The notes under the pieces were generated by a model. It made no database searches. It was not told where the DNA came from and saw only the letters and a list, made by a program, of their open reading frames with translations. The position numbers and the translations under genes are program-made. From positions 34,158 to 98,157 of the forward strand of contig JAJYVU010000009.1 in assembly GCA_021791875.1 (NCBI GenBank): 64,000 bases of DNA. The letters are read 5' to 3'. Shown piece after piece: positions 19,723 to 28,232 of this stretch (its first letter is position 1; each line of letters begins with the position of its first letter). The DNA is from Acidobacteriota bacterium. Its GTDB lineage: Bacteria > Acidobacteriota > Terriglobia > Terriglobales > Acidobacteriaceae.

Positions 19723-20334
19723 TTAAATTCCTGAGGTGTGAGGCGCATGGACAGCGTTGAAACAGGCCTGGGTCCCGCTGCCCACGATCGTTGTAGCCGT
19801 CGTTCGTCGGTCACATCGCAGACCTTCTCCCTCTAGATCGTTCGTGTTGATCTGGATCATAAGCTTCGCATTGGAAGCGGCCTCAGCGCCCGGCATTGTT
19901 CTGTCGAGTGCCGGTATGATTGCCGCCGGATTCGGCTCTGGAATCCTGTGCATGCCATCGACTCTTCCCGTCGAAGCCCTAAACGCAGCTTCAAATGTCT
20001 CTGGAGCAAGCCCGGCAAACACGACGTGCTGTGAGAGCTTAAGCAATCGCGAAATCAGCCGTAATTCCTCTTGTGCGTCGTCACAATTGATTGATCTCGT
20101 TGGCGGCGTTTCAGCAAGCATTCCAACAAGAGGCCGACTGGTGAAGTCGCTGCCATCAGTACCAGTCATCGTGACAATCGGATTTCCAGTGAAAGCTCCA
20201 AGAACGGAAGCTCTGCATTCACCCGGAGCCCTGCTTATCGCCGTTACCGACAGCCCCACTGTCCTGGCAGGAAGATCCTTTGGGGCAACAACCAGCAATT
20301 GATTGGGAAGAACGCGACTCAATCGCTCACTCAC
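19723..20334 (-). CDS. Hypothetical protein, GTG start behind a strong SD
   Basis: A 203-residue protein that I do not recognise. The GTG start at 20334 is chosen because AAGGAGA sits six bases upstream and because the longer frame from 20391 begins inside a hairpin. No signal peptide or membrane helix is evident. The middle part (LRLISRLLKLSQHVVFAGLA) is probably helical. An opposite-strand frame covers the same stretch but has a poorer composition and no visible ribosome site. The SD lies in one arm of a 10-bp inverted repeat. Confidence 0.5.
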   Translation of the reverse strand: MSERLSRVLPNQLLVVAPKDLPARTVGLSVTAISRAPGECRASVLGAFTGNPIVTMTGTDGSDFTSRPLVGMLAETPPTRSINCDDAQEELRLISRLLKLSQHVVFAGLAPETFEAAFRASTGRVDGMHRIPEPNPAAIIPALDRTMPGAEAASNAKLMIQINTNDLEGEGLRCDRRTTATTIVGSGTQACFNAVHAPHTSGI

Positions 20335-20339
20335 GAGTG

Positions 20340-20373
20340 ATCTCCTTACCTGCTCGTTAAGATGTAAGGAGAT
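20340..20373 (-). promoter_or_regulatory. Hairpin burying the SD of the hypothetical gene
   Basis: On the minus strand ATCTCCTTAC (20373-20364) and GTAAGGAGAT (20349-20340) form a perfect 10-bp stem with a 14-nt loop. The 3' arm contains the complete Shine-Dalgarno sequence of the gene that starts at 20334. Such a fold would block ribosome entry unless opened. It could equally be a protein operator with dyad symmetry. Confidence 0.5.
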
Positions 20374-20863
20374 AGCGCAAGGTGGTCTCATCGACAGTAG
20401 GACGCGATCTTACTCTTATAGATACGGCATCAGGTGTCAGTTATACCACTCTGCTATAAGTACAAAACTTTGCAATGACGAACTCTCAAACAACAGGCTT
20501 CATGCTCGCCGCAAAGACCTCGCATCCAACGCAGCCGCGAATACTGCAACTGAGCTACATTCTTTACCGGGTAGCGGTCACTCCACTCTTAATATGAAGC
20601 TAGACAGATGAGCTCCTATTTACCACTCTGACATTACTTCTCAGAGCTTCATCCTTGATGACCTGTCAGGGCTGTGCAGTTGCCCCATCGAACCGATCCG
20701 TTTTTGCGAATGATGGCGCAAGCTCAAATGATTCGGCGCGTCAACGCGAGAGTCCGCTAAACAGTCGATAGCGGCGGGCAGAATCATCCTTTCGACGCGA
20801 TTCGCTGATCCGCGAGAAGGCAGGGCCAACCACGGTCATCTCCAATATTCCGGCCTGCTCCGG
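20374..20863. other. Intergenic, no gene seen
   Basis: About 490 bp between the SD-burying hairpin of the hypothetical gene and the nrdJ stop. The short frames here have no ribosome site or recognisable content. A weak inverted repeat (cttatag/ctataag) lies around 20412-20460, upstream of the hypothetical gene, where its promoter is expected. I see no B12 riboswitch box or tRNA. Confidence 0.5.
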
Positions 20864-22657
20864 CTATAGCTTGCAGGCGCCGGGGTCACAGCGCGTGAAG
20901 TACTCATGCTCGTATGGCTGCTCCTCCGCGCCCAGTTGCATCACCTGATTTTCCCTTGAGCCTTGACGGAAGATCGTGATTCCCTTGCATCCCAACTGAT
21001 GGGCCAGCCGATAGACTCTGGAGACCTGGTCGACCGATGCATCGGATGGCAGGTTCACCGTTTTCGAAACAGCATTGTCCACATGCTTCTGAAATGCTGC
21101 CTGGACACGAACATGCCACTCGGGGGCAACCTGCAGTGCCGTGACAAAGAGCCGCTGTAACTCCGCGGAACCGCCTCGCATACCAGCGAGCGACCCGGTT
21201 TCTGTGACATGTTCCAGCACCTTGCGGGATGGGGCATCCGCTCCCAGCGTCCGTGCAAAGACCGGATTCAACTCCACCAGGTTTTGCCCCTCGAGTACCC
21301 CCACGCGTCGGTAGGCGAGGCCAAAGAGCGGCTCGATGCCCGGACTGGTCCCGGCAATCAGGCTGATCGTTCCGGTGGGCGCGACCGACGTCAGCGTGGC
21401 ATTTCGGAGTTTGAGCCCGGCTGGCGCATACCTGCTCCTCTCCCATGCCGGAAATGTGCCACGTTCTTTCGCAAGCGCAGCCGAGGCATGCTGAGCTTCC
21501 CGTTCAATGAATCGCATCAGCTTGTCTGCAAACGAGAGTGCGGCATTACTGTCATAGGCAATGCCGCTCAGAATGCACGCCTCTGCGAAGCCCATTACTC
21601 CAAGCCCGATTTTGCGGCGCTGCTCGGTGGCGTACTGTACTTCAGGCAGAGGGTATCTGTTCACGCTGATCACATCATCCAGAAACCGCACCGCATCATG
21701 AACAGTCTGGCGCAAACGCTCCCAATCCAGCTGCCCCCGCGTTGGCCGGGAACTCATAAAATGCGTGAGATTGAGGGACCCGAGATTGCAGGATTCCCAG
21801 GCAAGAAGCGGCACTTCCCCGCACGGATTGGTGCTCTCGATGACGCCGTCGTCAGGTGTCGGATTGGCGCGCTGGATCGTATCCAGGAAAATCAGTCCTG
21901 GGTCTCCGCTCGCCCATGCTGCTTCGCAGATGCGCGTGAATATCTTTCGGGCAGAGACACGGCCCGTGACTCCGGCCAAGGAATCGCTCAACCGAACACT
22001 GTGACCTTCCGCAACGGCGGACATAAAAGCATCTGTCACAGCCACCGAGAGATTGAAATTGGAGAGGGCCGTGCCTGCGCGCTTGCAGTCGATAAACTCC
22101 AGAATGTCTGGATGATCAGCGCGAAGCACAGCCATATTGGCCCCACGCCTCCTTCCACCGAGGCGGATGTTTTCCGTGGCCGAGTCAAATATCTTCATGA
22201 AGGAAACCGGCCCGGAAGACATGCCCCCCGTGGAGCGCAGCGGCTGTCCTTGCGAGCGCAGGCGCGAGAAGGAAAAGCCCGTTCCTCCGCCGGAGCTCTG
22301 GATGGTAGCCATGTTACTCAGAGCCTGAAAGATGGATTGCAGATTGTCCTCTATCGGCAGCACGAAGCATGCAGAAAGCTGGCCACGGTGCAGGCCGGCA
22401 TTCATCAGGGTCGGCGAGTTGGGCAGGAAGTCCAGCGATGCCAGCATTGCGTGAAAACGCTGCTCCCAGAACTGCGCGGCGCTCGCAGGGCCGTAAATCA
22501 ATTCGGCGGCTGAGACAGCGCGCGCCACACGTTCCAGCATCTGTTCCGGGTTCTCTATGACCCCACCGCTGGCGTTACGCCGCAAGTAGCGGGCGCGAAG
22601 CACGTGCAGCGCATTCTCGCTCCAGGGTGTTGCCGGTTTGTGATGGCGGCCTGCCAT
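20864..22657 (-). CDS. nrdJ: Adenosylcobalamin-dependent (class II) ribonucleotide reductase
   Basis: A 597-residue monomeric/dimeric class II enzyme that reduces ribonucleotides to deoxyribonucleotides using B12 to make the thiyl radical, in the cytosol and without oxygen dependence. Motifs include LPNSPTLMNAG near residue 75, SACFVLPIEDNLQSIF, the GGGTGFSFSRLR loop, the active-site NPCGEVPLL with the radical cysteine, and VAPTGTISLIAGTSPGIEP. The C-terminal pair Cys590/Cys595 (CDPGAC) is the redox shuttle that re-reduces the active site. Full length for the short NrdJ form. The nitroreductase gene lies 52 bp upstream on the same strand. Confidence 0.93.
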   Translation of the reverse strand: MAGRHHKPATPWSENALHVLRARYLRRNASGGVIENPEQMLERVARAVSAAELIYGPASAAQFWEQRFHAMLASLDFLPNSPTLMNAGLHRGQLSACFVLPIEDNLQSIFQALSNMATIQSSGGGTGFSFSRLRSQGQPLRSTGGMSSGPVSFMKIFDSATENIRLGGRRRGANMAVLRADHPDILEFIDCKRAGTALSNFNLSVAVTDAFMSAVAEGHSVRLSDSLAGVTGRVSARKIFTRICEAAWASGDPGLIFLDTIQRANPTPDDGVIESTNPCGEVPLLAWESCNLGSLNLTHFMSSRPTRGQLDWERLRQTVHDAVRFLDDVISVNRYPLPEVQYATEQRRKIGLGVMGFAEACILSGIAYDSNAALSFADKLMRFIEREAQHASAALAKERGTFPAWERSRYAPAGLKLRNATLTSVAPTGTISLIAGTSPGIEPLFGLAYRRVGVLEGQNLVELNPVFARTLGADAPSRKVLEHVTETGSLAGMRGGSAELQRLFVTALQVAPEWHVRVQAAFQKHVDNAVSKTVNLPSDASVDQVSRVYRLAHQLGCKGITIFRQGSRENQVMQLGAEEQPYEHEYFTRCDPGACKL

Positions 22658-22709
22658 TGTGTTGCTGCCCGATGATTAACCGCTGATCGACTTCATATGG
22701 TGCTCGCGA

Positions 22710-23270
22710 TCATCCGATCCAATGAATCACAGGCTCCTTGCGGCCATGCGACTCTGGCCATTCTGCGGGATAGCCAAGAATGATCGGCGCCACAATTCGA
22801 TAGTTCGGCGGCAGATTCAGTTTTTCCAGGGCCTCCGGCTGGCTGAGCCAGGGACGTGCCAGCCCGATCCAGCAAGATCCAATCCCCTTATCGCGAGCTG
22901 CGAGCATCAGGTTTTGTGCGGCGAGACAGCAGTCTTCCGCATCCTGTGCGGCGCCCGACGTAGCAAAGACAAGAATCAATGCAGGAGCATGGTGGAAGAT
23001 CTGGTAGTCAGGATTTTCGATCATGCCGCGCAATTCCGGCTCCAGGCCCGAGCCGGAAAAATGTTCAAGTACAAAGCTTTTGGCCTGTGCAGCCATGGGT
23101 TGGATAAATGTAGGGTCAACAGAAACGGCGAAAGCCCACGGTTGCCGATTCATGGCACTCGGTGCAAGAACCGCGGCCTGGATCAGTTCCTCTACTGCGG
23201 ACTGGGTCACCGGTTGGCTGCTGAAATTCCGAACTGCCCGGCGGCTCCGAAGCACTTCCATTAATTGCAT
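22710..23270 (-). CDS. Nitroreductase family flavoprotein
   Basis: A 186-residue FMN-dependent nitroreductase-like protein. The N-terminal LRSRRAVRNFSSQPV and the APSAMNRQPWAFAV block form the FMN site, and the DKGIGSCWIG segment near residue 140 is the usual central motif. An ATG start at 23270 is preferred because GGGAGAGG lies just upstream. A GTG nine codons earlier is possible. Family members reduce nitro groups, quinones or other small acceptors with NAD(P)H. The physiological substrate is not readable. It is probably transcribed with nrdJ. Confidence 0.85.
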   Translation of the reverse strand: MQLMEVLRSRRAVRNFSSQPVTQSAVEELIQAAVLAPSAMNRQPWAFAVSVDPTFIQPMAAQAKSFVLEHFSGSGLEPELRGMIENPDYQIFHHAPALILVFATSGAAQDAEDCCLAAQNLMLAARDKGIGSCWIGLARPWLSQPEALEKLNLPPNYRIVAPIILGYPAEWPESHGRKEPVIHWIG

Positions 23271-23455
23271 ACTGCCTCTCCCTGATTCGATTTCCACGAA
23301 CGACGGTTTGACCGTGTCTGGAAGACTGCAAAGGATCAGTTCATAGGTGGCTCTGACCTAAGAGCCTTTCTTCGCATTTCCCGCCGCCATCGCCAGTTCG
23401 CGCAAATGCTTCAATGGTTCGCACGCACGATTCGGGAGATCTTTGTAGCACGTAC

Positions 23456-23737
23456 TCACCTTCGCCCCTTCAGTGCCCGCCGGAGCTGATTCCCCGGCCA
23501 AAGGATCGCATGGATGATCATGCAGGCAATGATTCTGCTGAAGAGAACGAGATATTGCAGGCGCGATTTCGGGTACGTCGCGCAGGAAAAAACAGGCTGG
23601 TCCAATCTGGCACGAAGACCAGAAGGCTCTGCGTCAACAGGCAACGGGCTGCGATTGGAATTGTCACCAATATCCGGATCCAGATAACGAATCGCATTCA
23701 GGATTTCCTCACTGGACAACGATCTTGCCGGATTCAT
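23456..23737 (-). CDS. Small hypothetical protein
   Basis: A 93-residue frame opening with MNPARSLSSEEILNAIRYLD after a GGAG box eight bases upstream. One hydrophobic stretch near residues 58-76 (YLVLFSRIIACMIIHAILW) could be a membrane helix. The N-terminal half is acidic and helical in appearance. I do not recognise it. A competing frame on the other strand has no ribosome site. Support is the start context and composition only. Confidence 0.4.
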   Translation of the reverse strand: MNPARSLSSEEILNAIRYLDPDIGDNSNRSPLPVDAEPSGLRARLDQPVFSCATYPKSRLQYLVLFSRIIACMIIHAILWPGNQLRRALKGRR

Positions 23738-24259
23738 GGCATCCGCTCCATCCTACGTTAAGGAACCACAATCCAGTCCTCGTTCCTGAATGGCGGTTTT
23801 CATGGCCGAGAGCCATGATCGAATCCCGTGGCAAGAAAGCCTCAACTGTGCCTCGCCCGTGGGCATGCCTGGCGGCATCCCCAGGAGGAAGATCACCGCT
23901 CTCGACCAGGTCGTTGTGACACCGCTTCAACGCGAACACAGAATTGCGATGTCCTGATCAGTATCGTCCCGCCATCTCCATCGGCCTGACCGTGATGCGC
24001 GTCACCACGCGCCGCCGTATTGCTGGACGAAGGATCCAACAGCCGGGCCCGAGATGTGCAAGCCGCAATGCTTCCTGCACTGCAGTGAAATTGGGCGGTC
24101 AGAAAGTCGTAAATTGTGATGGTTGAAAAAATTCGGGGCACCACCAATTGACGTTCTGCAACGGATTGGCAAACAACGGCGCGTCGTCGCCCGGCAGGGA
24201 AACGAAGCGCTTAAACGCAACAATGACCAGGACACGAACCGCACAACTCGTGCCGATTC
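23738..24259. other. Intergenic, no gene seen
   Basis: About 520 bp upstream of the small protein and downstream of the secreted-protein gene. Only short overlapping frames on both strands occur, none with a ribosome site or family motif. Some may be decayed coding sequence. No RNA gene or repeat was recognised. Confidence 0.4.
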
Positions 24260-25852
24260 TCACTGGATGCTTGGCCGATTCTGCCCATTGAGGACGATCA
24301 AAACTGGGTTGAGAATCTCATTCGGATCGGGACCATTCGTCGACCCCGGATTGATGTAGTTGCGCTGAATGAATTTAATGGTTCCCCCCTTCGGCACGAG
24401 CTGTCTCGAAACTTCGACACAGTGAGTCAGACCAGTGCAGTCGCGCGCGACGTAATACACGTAAAACAGCTTGGACTTATGGTGGAGTGCCCCGGAGAAA
24501 CTCGCAGCGGTTCCGTCGAGCTCGACATCATCGATATTCTTCACGCCAACGAGTTCAGGAAACCAGTTCACAGACAGGCTTGTATATGTGGCATTCCCAG
24601 TCTCCGTCGAAAGCGCCCCGACCACGGCAATCACCTCTCCGTTGTCGATCTGCGTCGAGCCGCTGATCTGGTAGTCTGCGTCCTGCGAGTCGCCCAGGCA
24701 GTCCATCGGACCACGCGTAGGATCGGGATAGCCAAGGCAATGCTGCCCGATAAGGTCAAGGTACTTGTACGCGCTGAAGAACGGCACGATCGTCGCCTCT
24801 GGCTGTCCCCAGCTCACACGGACAGCGTCCTCAAGCCTACCCAGATCCTTGGCCAGCTTCGTCTCATCGTAATTTGCTGTCCGTTGCGTGTATATCGGAA
24901 TCGGAAGCGCGTTGTCATACTTCCGCGAGCTCATGTCTCGGACACGGAGGATCGCCAGAGGCAGGCTCCTGCGCCATTGCTCGCCCGCCGCCTGGTCAAC
25001 TGGCAAGGAGTATCGGATGTACGTGATGAAATCGTCTGCAGAATGGTCAAGGCCCAGCTTGACCAGGTCGGGGGAGACGGGCTCGATGAATATATCCGCT
25101 TCAGGAGCACCCGCATCTTCGAGCGCATTGGTCATCTCCGTGGCCAGCTCGGTGTCGGACGTGATCACGAAGTATGCAGGTCTGTTCCACGGCGTCTGCC
25201 CGGTCTGGTTCTTGATGACGACGTTGTTCGTGCTGTTCCCGATGCTTGCCACCAGCATTCTCCGCGACGGATCTGGCGAGCCGCCAAAGAGGATGTCCCG
25301 TAATAACGGATCAAAGTTAGCCTGTACGAGTTCCTGGTTAATTCGATCATTCGCATTGAATGCGATTTCACGCGTAAAGACGTTCGTCTGAATCCCGAAG
25401 TAGCGAGCCTGCGGCGGAAGCTGTGCGATGATCACGAGCGCCTCGGCCGGGTCGAGCCTGTAGGTCGCGGACATGTTACGGCGCGGCTCGTTCAGTATGT
25501 GATGGAATCTCTGATCCACATACTCGTCCTTCCACGGCGGCACGACTGCGAGTGCGTACGGTGCCGTAGGATTGTTGCCGTAGCAGTAGCCGAGGGTCTG
25601 GATCGGGTACTTGCAATCTTCAATACCCCACAACGTCCAGTAGCCGCGCGCAACGGCAAAACCCTTGCCCTCAACATTGGTGCTGAAGACCTGGACCGTT
25701 TGCTCGAGATCGGCAGGAAGCCGATTGATATTGCTGAGTGGATCAGCGGCGGGGGCGGCAGCGTGGCTCTGAGCCCGGGCGGCTGAAATACCAAGACAGA
25801 ATGACAGGCTGAACCAGGCCAGCCCGAAAGCGACGGAACGTTTCATCGTCAT
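24260..25852 (-). CDS. Secreted protein of unknown function
   Basis: A 530-residue protein with a clear signal peptide ending near SAARAQS (residue 28), started at ATG with AAGGAG eight bases upstream. The mature part has many Tyr, Trp and Asn residues and reads like a soluble mixed alpha-beta protein: a GYWTLWGIEDCKYP stretch, paired cysteines (DCKYPIQTLGYCYG, HCLGYPDP...DCLG, DCTGLTHC) that could form disulfides outside the cell, and no hydrophobic anchor. I recognise no catalytic signature. Neighbours give no hint of its role. Confidence 0.75.
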   Translation of the reverse strand: MTMKRSVAFGLAWFSLSFCLGISAARAQSHAAAPAADPLSNINRLPADLEQTVQVFSTNVEGKGFAVARGYWTLWGIEDCKYPIQTLGYCYGNNPTAPYALAVVPPWKDEYVDQRFHHILNEPRRNMSATYRLDPAEALVIIAQLPPQARYFGIQTNVFTREIAFNANDRINQELVQANFDPLLRDILFGGSPDPSRRMLVASIGNSTNNVVIKNQTGQTPWNRPAYFVITSDTELATEMTNALEDAGAPEADIFIEPVSPDLVKLGLDHSADDFITYIRYSLPVDQAAGEQWRRSLPLAILRVRDMSSRKYDNALPIPIYTQRTANYDETKLAKDLGRLEDAVRVSWGQPEATIVPFFSAYKYLDLIGQHCLGYPDPTRGPMDCLGDSQDADYQISGSTQIDNGEVIAVVGALSTETGNATYTSLSVNWFPELVGVKNIDDVELDGTAASFSGALHHKSKLFYVYYVARDCTGLTHCVEVSRQLVPKGGTIKFIQRNYINPGSTNGPDPNEILNPVLIVLNGQNRPSIQ

Positions 25853-26390
25853 CGCGGTTCTCCTTACTTCGAGGTTGCCAACTCATATGGCCCCGCCAGA
25901 CGTGCGCTCTTCTTCATCGCCTTGTGCCGGGCCGGAAGCGTATTGATAGACGGGACGGGAAACCTGCATAGGGCTCTCCCTCCACATCACAGGTCAACTC
26001 GTGAAATGGGAGATACACCGATTGGTCCAGGACAGCACGGGGAGCCTGCCTCACCACCTGCACGCGCCGTGGGTATATGCAATGTGTGAACGAGTCACCG
26101 AGCCCAGAATCGTACGGGTCTCCGGTCCTCTCGGGCAGCGAGAATCCATGACGAGAGGAATTCATCCTCCATGAGTACAGGTTTTTGGCCGAAGGCATCA
26201 TCGGGTCTGTGACTGAAATCACATCTCGTGGTCGGGTCGGCCGATCGCCCGGCTGGCCGCTTCGGTAACCTCGGCACCCCTTGGAGACCTTGGGCCGTAG
26301 TCCACTGGGCTGTGAGCACCATCATTGGGCTGGATTAAACGGATAGGGCAGTTCACCGACAGTCGCCCAAACAACCACCAGATAGTTTTT
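25853..26390. other. Intergenic before the tRNA-Leu remnant
   Basis: About 540 bp between the secreted-protein gene and the left border of the tRNA-Leu islands. A 102-codon minus-strand frame (25914-26222) has no convincing ribosome site and no recognisable content, so it is not called. From about 26360 the sequence begins to resemble the region downstream of the intact tRNA-Leu near 49070. Confidence 0.45.
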
Positions 26391-26412
26391 GGCCTCTCGT
26401 TTTTGAGAGGCC
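26391..26412. repeat. Hairpin duplicated from the tRNA-Leu downstream region
   Basis: GGCCTCTC and GAGAGGCC form an 8-bp stem with a six-base loop. A near-identical hairpin sits at 49098-49119, at the same distance and orientation from the intact tRNA-Leu 3' end, and sequence between hairpin and tRNA also aligns. It is thus a copy of the tRNA downstream flank, perhaps its terminator, although a strong T-run is missing. Confidence 0.6.
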
Positions 26413-26440
26413 ACCTTCTCTTAAGTCGCTTCTTTTGTTG

Positions 26441-26489
26441 TGGTGCCCGGAGGGGGACTTGAACCCCCACGGCCTTGCAGCCTGCGGAT
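26441..26489 (-). repeat. Partial tRNA-Leu 3' copy, outer att site
   Basis: These 49 bases match 49146-49194, the CCA end, acceptor, T-arm and variable arm of the intact tRNA-Leu, with one difference at 26479. The match ends before the anticodon loop, so this is not a functional tRNA. It marks the outer end of the island region, with the duplicated downstream hairpin beside it. Confidence 0.85.
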
Positions 26490-26504
26490 AAGCCCCTTCA
26501 GTAT

Positions 26505-26536
26505 GTATCTATCTGCTTGACTCTTATGATAGATAC
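26505..26536. repeat. Inverted repeat beside the outer att site
   Basis: GTATCTATC (26505-26513) and GATAGATAC (26528-26536) form a perfect 9-bp inverted repeat with a 14-base spacer, 16 bp inside the outer tRNA-Leu fragment. It could be a recombinase or regulator binding site. No T-run follows, so a terminator is less likely. Confidence 0.4.
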
Positions 26537-26750
26537 AAATCGCAGACCTGAAAGTGTGAAAGTCAGTGTGTAGGTCTTCGGGTTTTCTAGTCCCTCCTCT
26601 ATCGCGTCCGAATACTGAAGGAAAGACTTTGGCTTCCGCTGTTGCAGTATCCTCCTGCCAAGCGGGATTGCATATCCACTAAGGACGAAGTAACGTACTG
26701 CTAACCCGTTACTCGGTCACATTTCCCCATCCTCCCCTTAGAATCGCCCC

Positions 26751-28232
26751 ATGTTGCTCAACGAGCTTTTGACCCAAAACGCACAGAGGCATCCGGCGAA
26801 GGTAGCCGTGATCGCGGGTGAACACCAGATGACGTTCGCCCAACTGGACCATGCGGTCGACTGCATGGCGCACGATTTGCTCGACCGCGGGCTGCAGCAT
26901 GGGGACCGTGTTGCAATCCATGCCTATAGCTCGATTGAGATGGTCGTGCTGATGATGGGTGCTTTCCGGGCTGGTCTGATCGCAGTTCCCATGAATCCCC
27001 GGATGAAGGCACCGGAGATCGCTTACGTCCTGGAGCACTCAGGTGCGCGGGTCTGCTTCAGCGAACCGGCACTCGCGCCGCTGGTGAACGGTGCCGAAGT
27101 GATTGGCGCACTGCCTGACGCGAAGGAGACCAGTACGCCGTTGCCGCTCGTCAGCCCCGATGACCCCGCCATTCTGCTCTATACCTCGGGCACAACGGCT
27201 CGGCCGAAGGGCGCGATCCACACGCAGAGAACACTCTTCGAGGGTGCAAAGACGATGATGCCGGGAGCCATTACACCTGCGGATATCTGTCTCGCGACAA
27301 CTCAACTCTCTCACGCGAGCGCTTTGATGTGCGTGTACCTTCCCGGCCTGATTCAGGGCGCGACGGTGGTCCTGCTGAGGAGTTTCAACCCGGCTGCAGT
27401 GCTTGACCTTATCGAGCGTCATGCGTGCAGCTATATGTTCGATCTCCCAGCCGGGCTTCAGCAGATTGTGGAGGAACAGGTCTCAACACCTCGCAACATT
27501 TCGAGCATGCGATCGATCAGTGCAGGTGGTGACTCGGTGCCGGTTGCGCTTCACAGGCGCGTACTCGACCTGTTTCGCATTGAGGTCAGGGAAGGCTGCG
27601 GAATGACGGAAGTGATACCCACCGCCTACAATCCTCCCGGCGCTGTGCGCGCTGGATCCATGGGCACGGCGCCGGAGGGCTTTTCTCTCCGCGTTGTTGA
27701 TGAGCGAGGCAACGACGTGGAACCGGGCGAAACCGGCGAGCTCATTCTTCGCAGTCCCGCGAACTGCATCGGCTACTGGAATGATCCCGACGCGACAACG
27801 AAACTCCTCCGACATGGATGGCTCCACACCGGCGATTTGGTCATGTGCGATGAGGATGGATATTACTGGTTCAAAGGCCGACTGAAGCAGATCATCATCC
27901 GCGGTGGTTCCAACATCTCGCCGCAGGAAGTCGAAGAGGCGCTGTATCAGCATCCAGCCGTTTTCGAAGCAGGAGTTGTAGGCCTGCCCGATCCAAAATT
28001 CGGCGAGCTACCTGTGGCCTTTGTTTCTCTTCGTGAAGGTCATCACTCCTCGCAGGACGATCTGCTCTCCCATGCACGCACCATGCTTTCGGAGTACAAG
28101 GTTCCGGCGAAAGTGTACTTTATGGATGCGTTGCCGAAAGGTCTAACCGGCAAGGTCGACCGGCGCCGATTGCGCGACATGCTGCTTGCCAATGCCGAGC
28201 TTCTCGACAGCGAGATCGTATCGCGGGTCTGA
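26751..28232 (+). CDS. AMP-forming acyl-CoA ligase / adenylating enzyme
   Basis: A 493-residue class I adenylate-forming enzyme. It has the P-loop-like YTSGTTARPKG (144-154), GCGMTEV for adenylate binding, the hinge region around GWLHTGDLVMCDEDGYYWFKGRLKQIIIRGGSNISPQEVEE, and the C-terminal catalytic lysine in GLTGKVDRR. It should activate a carboxylate with ATP and pass it to coenzyme A or a carrier protein. The substrate is not evident. The closest general resemblance is to long- or medium-chain fatty acid and o-succinylbenzoate type ligases. It stands alone with no thiolase or carrier gene, inside the outer island segment, and its last 90 bp overlap the convergent TPR gene. Confidence 0.87.
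   Translation: MLLNELLTQNAQRHPAKVAVIAGEHQMTFAQLDHAVDCMAHDLLDRGLQHGDRVAIHAYSSIEMVVLMMGAFRAGLIAVPMNPRMKAPEIAYVLEHSGARVCFSEPALAPLVNGAEVIGALPDAKETSTPLPLVSPDDPAILLYTSGTTARPKGAIHTQRTLFEGAKTMMPGAITPADICLATTQLSHASALMCVYLPGLIQGATVVLLRSFNPAAVLDLIERHACSYMFDLPAGLQQIVEEQVSTPRNISSMRSISAGGDSVPVALHRRVLDLFRIEVREGCGMTEVIPTAYNPPGAVRAGSMGTAPEGFSLRVVDERGNDVEPGETGELILRSPANCIGYWNDPDATTKLLRHGWLHTGDLVMCDEDGYYWFKGRLKQIIIRGGSNISPQEVEEALYQHPAVFEAGVVGLPDPKFGELPVAFVSLREGHHSSQDDLLSHARTMLSEYKVPAKVYFMDALPKGLTGKVDRRRLRDMLLANAELLDSEIVSRV

Noticed and set aside
21209..22513. Plus-strand 434-codon open frame
   Set aside because: It is antisense to nrdJ, whose active-site motifs are intact; GC-rich shadow frame.
25914..26222. 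102-codon minus-strand frame
   Set aside because: No ribosome site, no family, and adjacent to repeated tRNA flank sequence.
26441..26489. Possible tRNA gene
   Set aside because: Only the 3' part of tRNA-Leu is present; no anticodon arm or 5' half, so it is an att remnant.
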